Assembly: GCA_964373665.1 (NCBI GenBank)
Contig: CAYJVM010000001.1
Span: forward strand, 109,723 to 173,722
DNA from: JACOWB01 sp964373665
GTDB lineage: Archaea > Aenigmatarchaeota > Aenigmatarchaeia > CG10238-14 > SCSR01
Reading direction: 5' to 3'
DNA: 64,000 nucleotides
Part shown: positions 33,523-41,234 of the stretch, one piece after another
How positions within the stretch are numbered: the first letter of the stretch is position 1
Layout: the number at the start of each line of letters is the position of its first letter
Program-made: the position numbers and the translations under genes
The notes under the pieces: model-generated
The model's input: only the letters and a program-made list of their open reading frames with translations
The model's database searches: none
Told to the model about the DNA's origin: nothing

Positions 33523-34709
33523 AATCCAAAGTCCCACCATCTACTTGGCGACTTTTCCTCTTCGTCCCTCTTCTTCATCATGGCCGCGACTTTCTTTATG
33601 CCACCTTCCGCCGCGTCTACTGACTTGCTGTTGTTGCCTATGCCGACTGTGTTTCCCACACCCACGACAATTATGATGCCCTTTTCTGCAGTGTCTGCAA
33701 CATTTTCCTCAACCATGCTCGCTACCTTGTTCGCGCTCTTGAGCACATCAACAGTCATCGGTGATATCGCCTCCTCTTGGCTCATCTTGACGACAAAAGT
33801 ATCCAATGGTATGTCCTTCTCTGTGGCTATGTTCTCAATATAGGCCCTGTCAACTCCCAAGCCGCCTATGGCAACACCCACCCCTTCGGCGATGCTCCCG
33901 GTCTTCTCACCCTCCAGCTTTGCAGCTGCGTCAACTGTTATTATCTTCGCCACCTTTTGCTTCTTGGTAAGATTTTCAACAGCCTTCCCAAGTCTTCCCA
34001 ATCTGCTGCCCGGGCCTTTCGCCTTGACGAAAATCACATTCTTTCTTTTGATCTTCTTCCTCATGACGACCGTGTCTTCTTCTATCACCCTTGTCTTGGA
34101 GTTTCCAACCATTCGTGCCACAACCAGGCCTCCGATAGAATCCCCAACCGGCCAGCCGTTGGCAAACGCCTCAGTGCCCCTCATCAAAGCTTTTGATATC
34201 CTTTCTATAAGCGGCAGCTGCATCTGCAGTATAAGGCCAAGCTGCCAGCTCTTGGTCTTCTTGATCAATTCTATAAAGTGCTTGACCACTTTTGATATCT
34301 GGTTCAATGACATCGCGCCTGCCAATGTCATCATCGTATTGGCCTGGCTTTCAGCATCCATATTTGGGGCGACCCTCTTCACAAAGTGCTTGAATCTCCT
34401 CTCGGACTGGATTTCTATGTGCTCCACTTTTTTCACTAGCCCATACGGGTCAATGCTCACAGGCTGGATGGAGAAAAATTCCATAAAGTTGCTAACCTTC
34501 TCACTGACATCCTTGGACGGTTTTTTGGAAACCTTCTTGACTGCTATACCCTTCGCCTTTTTGGTGAATCCTTCAAGCATCGTCAATGTATGGTCAAGTT
34601 TCCAGAGCATCTGGGTCACCATCAGGCGCGGATAAAGGAACATCATCGCGAAAAACATGACTATCCATATTATGTTCGCTATCGATCCCAGATCATCGAA
34701 GAGAGCCAT
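33519..34709 (-). CDS. DUF1512 membrane-anchored protein
   Basis: This is an archaeal protein family of unknown role. One N-terminal membrane helix (IIWIVMFFAMMFLYPRLMV) is followed by a long soluble part with MTLAGAMSLNQISKVVKHFIE and a glycine-rich GVGVAIGGLGVDRAYIE. It ends in a charged tail with SRWWDFGF. The 396 residues match family size. It is a single gene divergent from the HicB gene. Confidence 0.8.
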   Translation of the reverse strand: MALFDDLGSIANIIWIVMFFAMMFLYPRLMVTQMLWKLDHTLTMLEGFTKKAKGIAVKKVSKKPSKDVSEKVSNFMEFFSIQPVSIDPYGLVKKVEHIEIQSERRFKHFVKRVAPNMDAESQANTMMTLAGAMSLNQISKVVKHFIELIKKTKSWQLGLILQMQLPLIERISKALMRGTEAFANGWPVGDSIGGLVVARMVGNSKTRVIEEDTVVMRKKIKRKNVIFVKAKGPGSRLGRLGKAVENLTKKQKVAKIITVDAAAKLEGEKTGSIAEGVGVAIGGLGVDRAYIENIATEKDIPLDTFVVKMSQEEAISPMTVDVLKSANKVASMVEENVADTAEKGIIIVVGVGNTVGIGNNSKSVDAAEGGIKKVAAMMKKRDEEEKSPSRWWDFGF

Positions 34710-34945
34710 TTAATCACTGTTTTTAATCTACCGAATACTAACTTTAGATTCCCTATTTAAATTAGTTGCAGTTTATAGCTTTGAATAAATAAGTGCCACT
34801 TTTCAACATGGTTAATTTAAGGAAAAGGTTTATCTATAGCCTTTCCCAAATATTTTTAAATGTCTTTAGGAACCATTCACCCTAAGTTATCTAAAACTTA
34901 TTTAAGTTTAGCAGTTCTTACTAACTATCCCTCAAGGTAGTTAAA

Positions 34946-35245
34946 ATGCGAACTCGGATTAATTTCAATATAAAACATGGTGTAAGAATAAATCTACCTA
35001 TTATTATAATTAAAGAGGACAATTGGTTTGTAGCTCTGGTTCCAACATTGGGTGTTGCGGCACAAGGTAAAACTTTAGATGAAGTTAAAGAAAACATGTC
35101 CGATTTGCTTGGAATGTATTTTACAAACCCGCATACACCAAAACCAAAAATCAAAACTCTGGTCAATGCCAATATAATATTCTCAACAATTTCTGTCAAT
35201 GTGCCAAAAGGTGTTGAAAATACCCAAAGCAATACCGCTGTCTAG
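34946..35245 (+). CDS. hicB: HicB-type antitoxin
   Basis: The HicB core is visible as NWFVALVPTLGVAAQGKTL followed by DEVKENMSDLLGMYF, the partial RNase-H-like fold. The C-terminal tail would provide DNA binding. The toxin gene starts inside its last 47 bases in another frame. Confidence 0.85.
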   Translation: MRTRINFNIKHGVRINLPIIIIKEDNWFVALVPTLGVAAQGKTLDEVKENMSDLLGMYFTNPHTPKPKIKTLVNANIIFSTISVNVPKGVENTQSNTAV

Positions 35246-35441
35246 ACGCAAAGTTGTTCAAATATTACATGGTAATGGATTTGTACTTTCACGGGAAGGT
35301 GGAAGACATACTGAATTTGAGAAGTTGGATGATAAAGGCAAATGGTGGGTAACATATGTCCCTAGACATGCTGAAATCTCTGTAGGTGTTATTCAAGAAA
35401 TTATAAAACAGGCTGGAAAGGAGCGGAGCGAGTTTTGGTAA
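35199..35441 (+). CDS. hicA: HicA-type mRNA interferase toxin
   Basis: This 80-residue double-stranded-RNA-binding-like toxin has RRKVVQILHGNGFVLSREGG, then RHTEFEKL with the catalytic His, and VPRHAEISVGVIQEIIKQAG. The first 14 residues lie inside hicB and the true start could be later. Gene order B-A is the reverse of many bacterial hicAB pairs but common in archaea. Confidence 0.88.
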   Translation: MCQKVLKIPKAIPLSRRKVVQILHGNGFVLSREGGRHTEFEKLDDKGKWWVTYVPRHAEISVGVIQEIIKQAGKERSEFW

Positions 35442-35947
35442 AGAATAAGGCAACCTATTCTTTCGTGTCTACATTATAGTCTTCTTTGTTCATGACACCT
35501 TGAGATTAATCACGATGTTGTTATGTTCTGGCGAAAGATTATCAATTCAGAGATTTGCACAATGCAGAAGTTTTATAAAATATTGTTATTAAAGATGAAG
35601 GTAATACCATAGTTCGTGGCACCAAAATTTGCACAGATTTTGAGCAATGTACACCATCTATAAAAATTCTACTTAAATTCGATTTTTGAGGCTAATAGAC
35701 TTGATTTTTAGAGGGTGTTAATGGGCATATCAAATCACTTAAATATAGCATGCACAAAAAATACCTTACTTTTTGTCACATACGAAGTATTCAGAAACAG
35801 GCTCTGTTGGACTGTTAGATGCTATAAAAGTGAAAATTGGTATTTTTGATTGGTCCCTTATTCTGGGGTATTACCAAGATGAATATTTCATATGTTCAAC
35901 TAGCACCACTCTTCATACTTAAATAGCTTACTGACTAGTAATTACTA
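35442..35947. other. Intergenic region without a supported gene
   Basis: About 500 AT-rich bases with stops in all frames. The only notable elements are a TATA-like CTTAAATAG about 30 nt before the next gene and short A/T tracts. A 42-codon frame from an ATG near 35720 lacks a ribosome site and a TATA box at the right distance, so I do not call it. Confidence 0.5.
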
Positions 35948-36229
35948 ATGGTTCAAAAATATAACCAAAGATTGGAAGAAGCGCGATTGGAACTGGCAGG
36001 AAACATAAGGGAACGGGTGGCGTATTCTCTGAGAGAGGAAGTTTCTGAATTAGATATTATATCGGCAAGCGATGCCTATTTTAATATTCGAAACGGCATG
36101 TTATACACGCTCCGCCAAGTTAACGCTAGACAATCGGAAACGGTAGGAATAACACCCGATGAAATACCTCTTGAAGGGTATGATGCTTCTCGACTTCTTG
36201 AAATAGCCAAAAGAATCGGAGCCGGATAG
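35948..36229 (+). CDS. Hypothetical helical protein, 93 residues
   Basis: The protein is charged and mostly helical: LEEARLELAGNIRERVAYSL, then SDAYFNIRNGMLYTLRQVNA and a C-terminal ASRLLEIAKRIGAG. I do not recognise a family. A TATA-like element lies 25-30 nt upstream, so it is likely leaderless. Confidence 0.5.
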   Translation: MVQKYNQRLEEARLELAGNIRERVAYSLREEVSELDIISASDAYFNIRNGMLYTLRQVNARQSETVGITPDEIPLEGYDASRLLEIAKRIGAG

Positions 36230-36284
36230 AAGCAATTCGCGTTCTTATTTATTTATAAAATCCGAAATAATGTTATCGATATTT

Positions 36285-36959
36285 ATGGCGGAGAGCTCTG
36301 GCGAGAAAAAGCGCAGTAATTTCAAGATGTTCCTTGCATTGTTTCTGATCGCAGGCATAGTTGGTCTGCTTGCCTACGGCAACAAGGGGGACAATGCCGT
36401 CAGCAGCGTTCTAGGCAGGTTCACCAATATAGGCGCAGGGGGCGATGCCTTTGACTTGAGGCTATCGACAGACGCCACTGTGCTTTACGGCAACAGCTTC
36501 GCTCTATCCGGTTCGGACATTACTATTTCAGGCGTCTGCAATGTTGTCAATATAGGTGAGCTTACTATAGAAAGGGAGAACACAAGGTGCACAATTCAGA
36601 CAAGCGGCTATTCCGGCAAGTTTGATTACACGCCATTCGGAAGCATAGTTCTGGCAGGCCAGTCTTCAGCGGTAAAGCTTGATACTTATACCTACAGCTC
36701 TGGCAAGCCCGTCAACTTTGAGGTGGAAATAATTCCGATGGGCATGTTTGTGACAGGCATTTCCAAGAGCAAGCTCTCCATGGTGGCGCCTTTCGGAGAG
36801 ATAGCCAAGTTCTCCAACGGCGAGCTGAAGGGAGTGTCCTACCTGAGCGGAACCCCCCTAGACATAAACAATTTAAATGGCAATATCGAATTAAAAGATG
36901 GTGTTCTGACCATTACAGGAGCGGCAACTGCCGTCAAGAGCACCGAATTCACTTGGTGA
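36285..36959 (+). CDS. Membrane-anchored extracytoplasmic protein
   Basis: After MAESSGEKKRSNFK a hydrophobic helix (MFLALFLIAGIVGLLAYG) anchors the protein. The rest is beta-rich with many Ser, Gly and Thr and two Cys (VCNVVNI ... TRCTIQ) that could form a disulfide outside. The family is unknown. An earlier in-frame ATG at 36270 is possible. The gene end overlaps the NYN gene start, so they may be co-transcribed. Confidence 0.55.
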   Translation: MAESSGEKKRSNFKMFLALFLIAGIVGLLAYGNKGDNAVSSVLGRFTNIGAGGDAFDLRLSTDATVLYGNSFALSGSDITISGVCNVVNIGELTIERENTRCTIQTSGYSGKFDYTPFGSIVLAGQSSAVKLDTYTYSSGKPVNFEVEIIPMGMFVTGISKSKLSMVAPFGEIAKFSNGELKGVSYLSGTPLDINNLNGNIELKDGVLTITGAATAVKSTEFTW

Positions 36960-37429
36960 CATTTTTGTATCAAAGAAGGCAAGGAAGAGGAGACTATAAC
37001 TACAATGTGGCCATATTCGTAGACGGGCCGAACATGCTCAGGAAGGAGTTCATGATAGACCTGGCCGAGGTCAGGAGAGTTGCGCGCAAGTTCGGCAGAG
37101 TGACGATTTCCAAGGTCTTTATCAACCAGTACGCGCCGGAAAAGCTCATAGAGGCCGTCATCAACGAAGGGTTTGAATGTATAATGGTTCTGGGCGAGAA
37201 GAGTTCTGACAACACTTCCGCGGACGTTGACGTCTCAATGACTGTGGCGGCGATGGAGGCTATAATCACGAATGACATTGACGCTGTTGTAATTGTCACT
37301 AGGGACGCCGATTTCCTTCCTGTGATGCAAAAGGCGAAGGAATATGGGAAGAGGGTCATTGTCATAGGCGCCGAGGCCGGATTTTCAGCTTCCTTGCAGA
37401 ATGCTGCTGATCATCTTGAAGTTCTATAA
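36953..37429 (+). CDS. NYN-domain (PIN-like) nuclease-family protein
   Basis: AIFVDGPNMLRKEF near residue 20, SADVDVSMTVAAMEAI near residue 88 and VIVTRDADFLPVMQKAKEYG near residue 111 are the acidic NYN motifs of the LabA-like / TIGR00288 group. These are thought to be RNases related to PIN domains. The start is uncertain (TTG 36953 or GTG 36956) because the gene overlaps the previous stop. Confidence 0.85.
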   Translation: MVTFLYQRRQGRGDYNYNVAIFVDGPNMLRKEFMIDLAEVRRVARKFGRVTISKVFINQYAPEKLIEAVINEGFECIMVLGEKSSDNTSADVDVSMTVAAMEAIITNDIDAVVIVTRDADFLPVMQKAKEYGKRVIVIGAEAGFSASLQNAADHLEVL

Positions 37430-37461
37430 GATTTATATACTCTAAGGCCTTCTAGAAGATT

Positions 37462-37863
37462 ATGACAAACCCAGTTGTGGAAAGTTATACTATACCACAT
37501 ACAAGAAATTTTCAGATAATGAATTTAGACACGGCAGGGAGAATAGCTTTACCCTACGGTAGAAGCATTCCTTATTCAAACTTGGATTTTGAACTTGGAA
37601 GAGCGCACCTTGAAGTTGACGTAGCTGGAACTCGAGAAACACACGATTTTGACTATTTGGTTTTGTACACTAACTATGAAGGACGTGTAAAGGTGGATAA
37701 TCAGAGCCGAATTTTAATACCAAGAGGTGTTAGAGATCTTCTTAAATTGAGCGATAAGGTTGCTTTAGTTGTTGGCGGCGATGGTGTTCTTGAAATTTGG
37801 GATTACAATAATTGGAAACAATATAAAGACTTGTATTCAAAGTATAAACGAAAAGGCGAGTAG
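37462..37863 (+). CDS. MraZ-like protein with two AbrB-type halves
   Basis: Two copies of the swapped-hairpin pattern are visible: FQIMNLDTAGRIALPYG near residue 17 and GRVKVDNQSRILIPRGVRDLL near residue 72, the latter followed by VALVVGGDGVLEIWDYNNWKQY. The second half looks like MraZ, a bacterial DNA-binding regulator made of two AbrB folds. The first half is less conserved. It may be a DNA-binding regulator; no toxin gene is adjacent. Confidence 0.6.
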   Translation: MTNPVVESYTIPHTRNFQIMNLDTAGRIALPYGRSIPYSNLDFELGRAHLEVDVAGTRETHDFDYLVLYTNYEGRVKVDNQSRILIPRGVRDLLKLSDKVALVVGGDGVLEIWDYNNWKQYKDLYSKYKRKGE

Positions 37864-37871
37864 TAAAGTCT

Positions 37872-38057
37872 ATGACTAAAGGAACGCCCTCCATGGGCAA
37901 AAGAGTTGGATTAAAGCATACAAGATGCAGACGATGCGGCAGGACATCCTTCCATATTCAGAAAGGAGAATGCTCTGCATGCGGATTTGGTAAGAGCCCT
38001 AAAATAAAGACTTATTCTTGGAAGACTCATGACATCAGAAGAATGAGAAAATTATAA
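37872..38057 (+). CDS. rpl37e: Ribosomal protein L37e
   Basis: This 61-residue zinc-ribbon ribosomal protein reads MTKGTPSMGKRVGLKHTRCR, with CRRCGRTSFHIQKGECSACG giving the CxxC...CxxC zinc site. The tail YSWKTHDIRRMRKL is basic. It is an archaeal/eukaryotic-type large-subunit protein and lies 54 nt before tRNA-Lys. Confidence 0.96.
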   Translation: MTKGTPSMGKRVGLKHTRCRRCGRTSFHIQKGECSACGFGKSPKIKTYSWKTHDIRRMRKL

Positions 38058-38111
38058 AATGCTAATACAAGCCACGAACTTAATAATTCTTTCAAATCAA
38101 TTACATTTAGG

Positions 38112-38237
38112 GGGCCCGTAGCTCAGCATGGTAGAGCAGCTGATGCCAAGTTGAAGCTTTTAACCATGTGTGAAAAAGCATTGATTCCCAGATGAAAGGA
38201 AACCAGTTGGTCGAGGGTTCAAATCCCTCCGGGCCCA
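38112..38237 (+). tRNA. tRNA-Lys(TTT) with two introns
   Basis: The acceptor GGGCCCG pairs with CGGGCCC, discriminator A38237, T-arm GAGGG-TTCAAAT-CCCTC. The loop CTTTTAA (38157-38163) gives anticodon TTT. Intron 1 is 38143-38155 (13 nt, positions 30/31): CAGC pairs GTTG, bulges TG|A and AA|G. Intron 2 is about 38164-38202 (39 nt, positions 38/39): TTTT pairs AGGA, bulges AA|C and AA|C. After removal the stem is GCTGG-CTTTTAA-CCAGT with one G-T pair. The boundaries of intron 2 may slide by 1-2 nt. No single-intron model pairs the stem and leaves T33. Confidence 0.85.
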
Positions 38238-38239
38238 TA

Positions 38240-38269
38240 AAGACTCGTACTTAGTTGTATGCGAGTCTT
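38240..38269 (+). terminator. 8-bp hairpin directly after tRNA-Lys(TTT)
   Basis: AAGACTCG (38240-38247) pairs perfectly with CGAGTCTT (38262-38269) and is followed by CTTTAT. It could end tRNA transcription or mark the left end of the island. Confidence 0.45.
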
Positions 38270-38409
38270 CTTTATCGCCTTCTCGGCCTCATGCGTCTAA
38301 GTCACTTTTAATGCATCGGTAATGTAGTGAGGTTAGTGAAGCATAAGGAATGTGCATGGGTCTTGCCGTCCATGTAGCGTTTATATGAAGCATCTACTAA
38401 TTACTTTCT

Positions 38410-38778
38410 GTGTTCTCAACAGGTCTCCTCCGTCGTGTGACGGTTAAAAGGCTGGAGCTAGGGAAATCGAAGGAAGAGTTACGTATCGCATTACACATCT
38501 ACGAATGGCAAATCGCTTATCTCCAAAATCTTAATTCGTCAGAGATACGGCAGATGGTGTCTACAAGAAAGAGGATACGATATCTGTCTAGGTCTCTACC
38601 ACATCAAGTAGGGAAGGCGACAGAATCGCTGGTCAATGATTTGGACGTTAATCTTATCAGCCGACTGAGAAATGAGAAACTTAATGGCCGTGTCAAGAAG
38701 ATATTGGGTAATAACAGTTATCTTAAACTGGCCAGAATGATTAACAGTGGCAAAGCAAAGTCAAGTAAAGTAAACTAA
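38410..38778 (+). CDS. Hypothetical basic helical protein in the first Lys island
   Basis: The 122-residue product starts at a GTG and is rich in Arg and Lys: RRVTVKRLELGKSKEELRIA, then YEWQIAYLQNLNSSEIRQM and LPHQVGKATESLVNDLDVN. It could bind nucleic acid. I do not recognise a family. Its 3' end faces the next gene with a 6-nt gap. Confidence 0.45.
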   Translation: MFSTGLLRRVTVKRLELGKSKEELRIALHIYEWQIAYLQNLNSSEIRQMVSTRKRIRYLSRSLPHQVGKATESLVNDLDVNLISRLRNEKLNGRVKKILGNNSYLKLARMINSGKAKSSKVN

Positions 38779-38784
38779 TCGCCC

Positions 38785-39039
38785 TTATCTTCTTTGTCTA
38801 TTCTGTTCTTCAAGACATGAGCCGTGGGCGTAGCCGGAGTACCAACCGTACTTGCGGGTGTATATCTTGACGGCGTCAAACATCCTGTTGCCTTTTCCAC
38901 AGAATGTACATACACGATCTTCGAATCTTGTTGAAAATGATGCTGTCCCTTTCCTCGAACCTCCTTTACCCATTTGACTGATGAGCCATATACCGCCGCC
39001 GACGATCGCAACCCCTATGATGAAGTAGACTGTTCCCAT
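38785..39039 (-). CDS. Small membrane protein with a CxxC zinc motif
   Basis: From the ATG at 39039 the protein has one membrane helix (VYFIIGVAIVGGGIWLIS), a basic linker, then RVCTFCGKGNRMFDAVKIYT and a closing YAHGSCLEEQN, which gives a possible C-C...H-C metal site. A GGAGG-like site lies just before the ATG; a start at 39063 is also open. Function is unknown. Confidence 0.5.
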   Translation of the reverse strand: MGTVYFIIGVAIVGGGIWLISQMGKGGSRKGTASFSTRFEDRVCTFCGKGNRMFDAVKIYTRKYGWYSGYAHGSCLEEQNRQRR

Positions 39040-39286
39040 GTGCCCTCCGCGAACCTCCACCATCTCTGGGGATGATACGCAAGGCGAGACACGCAGTCAA
39101 GACCACAGGCTCAAGTTTTTTCATGATCAATCATGATAGAAGAGATAAGTGGCAAGCTGAGTACATTGACCCATGCGACTGCGATTCAGGGTGGGTGAGC
39201 CTTCGGGCAATCAGACCTGAAGGCGAAATCTCGGCCGATGCCAGCCGAAGCGGCGAGCACGAGACCTGAACCGCTTAGCGTGCCGG

Positions 39287-39302
39287 TCCCTCCGGGCCCA
39301 TA
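39287..39302 (+). repeat. Copy of the tRNA-Lys(TTT) 3' end (attachment-site-like)
   Basis: TCCCTCCGGGCCCATA is identical to 38224-38239. The bases just before it, GTGCCGG, also precede the tRNA-Lys(CTT) 3'-end copy at 47392. Confidence 0.65.
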
Positions 39303-39355
39303 CCTAAATGGGTAAATCCCAGTTCATTCTGCCGTCAACTTTATATGTTCCAAAG

Positions 39356-39373
39356 ACCCACTAATTAGTGGGT
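39356..39373 (+). promoter_or_regulatory. Perfect 18-bp palindrome, vapBC operator
   Basis: ACCCACTAATTAGTGGGT is a perfect inverted repeat between the TATA box CTTTATATG (39338-39346) and the vapB ATG at 39379. Binding there would block transcription start, as AbrB-type antitoxins do. Confidence 0.7.
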
Positions 39374-39378
39374 ATAGT

Positions 39379-39633
39379 ATGCCTGTAGTGAAGTTAGACG
39401 AAAAGGGAAGGATACAGCTCCCGAAAACATTCAGAAAGGAACTGCATCTAAGACCGCGCCAACCTCTTGTTGTCAAAAAGCAAGGGGAACTTCTCACCGT
39501 GAGCAAAGTGACCAAAGTCAGTCCTAATGAGGATCCTCTGCTCAGGGACATTATTCTGAATCCTCTCAAGAGCAAGAAAAAGGTCACCAAAGAACTTCTC
39601 GAAGAATTGAAAGACGAAATGTGGTCCGAGTGA
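39379..39633 (+). CDS. vapB: AbrB-type antitoxin VapB
   Basis: The N-terminal AbrB half reads MPVVKLDEKGRIQLPKTFRK, then LRPRQPLVVKKQGELLTVSK. A helical acidic tail, ELLEELKDEMWSE, would enter the toxin. It overlaps the vapC start by 13 nt and has a palindromic operator upstream. Confidence 0.88.
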   Translation: MPVVKLDEKGRIQLPKTFRKELHLRPRQPLVVKKQGELLTVSKVTKVSPNEDPLLRDIILNPLKSKKKVTKELLEELKDEMWSE

Positions 39634-40025
39634 TCCTAGTCGATTCGAATATCTGGATTTTTGCTGAAGTCAAAGGCGGCGACGAGCATTATCTGGCAGT
39701 TGAAAAGTTGCGGCACCAACTTGGGCGGGGTGTTGTAACCAACGTAATAGTATGTTCGGATGTATTTCATTTGCTTAGCAGGATGTTCGGCTCTGCCGTC
39801 GCGAGGGCTAGACTGGATACGATACTTAATCATCCGGCTGTCGAATGGCACGAGTTCACCCGGACGCAGATGCTAGAAGCCGTGAGATTGTCTCATGCGA
39901 AGCTGTTGCGCATCAATGACGCACTGATTGCTCAACAAGCCAGTGAATTGAACGTTCCAATCCTCACCGACAACGTGAAGGATTTCAGGAAAGTCAAGGG
40001 CATTGAAATTATCCCGTTAAGATAA
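39621..40025 (+). CDS. vapC: PIN-domain toxin VapC
   Basis: VILVDSNIWIFAEV near residue 5 gives the first catalytic Asp, RINDALIAQQASELN near residue 96 the central Asp, and ILTDNVKDFRKVKGIEIIPL the last Asp. These define a PIN RNase that usually cuts tRNA or rRNA. The start is GTG 39621 or GTG 39630, inside vapB. Length 134 is typical. Confidence 0.9.
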   Translation: MVRVILVDSNIWIFAEVKGGDEHYLAVEKLRHQLGRGVVTNVIVCSDVFHLLSRMFGSAVARARLDTILNHPAVEWHEFTRTQMLEAVRLSHAKLLRINDALIAQQASELNVPILTDNVKDFRKVKGIEIIPLR

Positions 40026-40078
40026 TTGCCCACGTTTAAGAGGGATAGCCACATGGACCTGAACCATTTGAGCCTTGG

Positions 40079-40091
40079 TCCCTCCGGGCCA
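40079..40091 (+). repeat. Third, degenerate tRNA-Lys(TTT) 3'-end copy
   Basis: TCCCTCCGGGCC followed by AT differs from the tRNA end by loss of one C. Preceded by TTGG, it shares GGTCCCTCCGGGCC with the copy at 39285. Confidence 0.55.
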
Positions 40092-40099
40092 TCCTAAAA

Positions 40100-40720
40100 T
40101 TACTTCCTCAAAACTCCAAACGCTTGATTTGTTCCCATTTTTTGGAAGAAGCCTAATACTATGTTAAGCATACCAAGATGCTCTACTAAATACGCGCGAT
40201 TCAGCGGACCGACATCAATCGGTTCATATCCTAGATCACTAGCCAGTTGTGAAACCTTCTCTTTGGCTGTTTGGTCATCGCTACAGATGAAAACGTTCGC
40301 TTTTCCTTCTTTAAAACTGAGTGACGATTCAAGAACTTGGGCGAAAAGTGTATTAAAGGCTTTGACTATTTTCGCATCTGGAACAATCTTTGCAATCTCT
40401 TCTGATGCAGATGTTGTAACATCCAAACCACTGAAATCCTGTTTAAGCGGATTTGAAATATCGACCAGCACTTTTCCTTTCAAATTTCCTGCAGTCTTTA
40501 GAACATCATTCATTGCACTCCACGGCACTGCCAATATCAAAACATCGCCAAACTCAACGGCCTCCTTTATAGAACCTCCCATGAACTTTCCTACAGACGC
40601 AGACAAATTTCTTGCCTTCTCAGGTTCCCTGGAACCGATAAAGACTTCATGTGATGTCTTCGCCAAGCTCTTTGCGAAAGCGGTTCCCATATGACCGGTT
40701 CCTATTATTCCTATCCTCAT
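40100..40720 (-). CDS. NADPH-dependent F420-reductase-like oxidoreductase
   Basis: The Rossmann start IGIIGTGHMGTAFAKSLA at residues 3-20, then GSREPEKARNLSA (NADP-binding Arg) and LVDISNPLKQDFSG near residue 95. KAFNTLFAQVL and DVGPLNRAYLVEHLGMLNI complete the pattern of F420H2:NADP oxidoreductases and their relatives. Whether F420 is the partner is not shown. It starts a minus-strand group at the end of the VapBC island. Confidence 0.82.
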   Translation of the reverse strand: MRIGIIGTGHMGTAFAKSLAKTSHEVFIGSREPEKARNLSASVGKFMGGSIKEAVEFGDVLILAVPWSAMNDVLKTAGNLKGKVLVDISNPLKQDFSGLDVTTSASEEIAKIVPDAKIVKAFNTLFAQVLESSLSFKEGKANVFICSDDQTAKEKVSQLASDLGYEPIDVGPLNRAYLVEHLGMLNIVLGFFQKMGTNQAFGVLRK

Positions 40721-40729
40721 ACTCTACAC

Positions 40730-41227
40730 TTATCCGATGTAACTTAAATTAGTTTCGTCGAAACCCTTCACGATTTCGATATGCGGCATTCTATTCGGCT
40801 TCCATCCCATGCTTGCATAAATGACCTCAGGGAACAGTCTTGTCATGTCCTTGGAGATTATTGCAACAGGATGGTTCCTCCCAAAGGCCTTCTCGCTAAC
40901 CATAGTCGTCGCAACACGATTATAATTCTCATCAAGTATTCCTATTGTGTGCAGGTATTCGTGAAGCAGCAGGTGAAAAATATAATGCTTATAGTATTCC
41001 GGCTTGGTCTGCTCGATAACATTCATTGGGGCCTTGTTTAGAACAATAAGATTCGACCCGACAGGATGGAATGCGCCTATGAATGTTCCAGGTTTCCCTC
41101 CCAAGTCGGATAGCCCCAGCATTAGGCCGGCGCGCCGCCTGCCTAAGAACTCTTTTACAACTAACTTGACGATTTCAAAAAGTTCTGAGACACCTTGCGC
41201 TTCTTCGAGCATTTCCGTGTAATTCAT
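40730..41227 (-). CDS. Putative zinc metallopeptidase (HExxH)
   Basis: The segment FHLLLHEYLHTIGILDENYN near residue 85 contains HEYLH, the zinc-binding HExxH motif in a hydrophobic helix. The rest (GRRRAGLMLGLSDLGGKPGTF, MNVIEQTKPEYYK) is not recognised. No signal peptide is present, so it is cytoplasmic. It lies 9 nt from the neighbouring genes on the same strand. Confidence 0.65.
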   Translation of the reverse strand: MNYTEMLEEAQGVSELFEIVKLVVKEFLGRRRAGLMLGLSDLGGKPGTFIGAFHPVGSNLIVLNKAPMNVIEQTKPEYYKHYIFHLLLHEYLHTIGILDENYNRVATTMVSEKAFGRNHPVAIISKDMTRLFPEVIYASMGWKPNRMPHIEIVKGFDETNLSYIG

Positions 41228-41234
41228 AAAATCA

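Larger units (their letters stand above)
38238..39302 (+). mobile_element. Island between tRNA-Lys(TTT) and a copy of its 3' end
   Basis: A 16-bp direct repeat TCCCTCCGGGCCCATA occurs at 38224-38239 (tRNA 3' end) and 39287-39302. The 1.06 kb between holds a hairpin, a 122-residue ORF and a convergent membrane/zinc protein gene. No integrase is visible, so this is a remnant or a passive island. Confidence 0.6.
39303..40091 (+). mobile_element. Second tandem island carrying VapBC
   Basis: This 0.79-kb stretch lies between the tRNA-Lys 3'-end copy at 39287 and a third, slightly degenerate copy at 40079 (TCCCTCCGGGCC then AT). It contains only vapB, vapC and their operator. GACCTGAACC occurs inside both right ends (about 39262 and 40056), which suggests repeated insertion of related DNA. 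Confidence 0.5.

Noticed and set aside
39072..39269. 65-codon plus-strand frame near the right end of the first Lys island
   Set aside because: It overlaps the attachment-end region, lacks a ribosome site and shows no motif, apart from a short palindrome TCATGATCAATCATGA within it.
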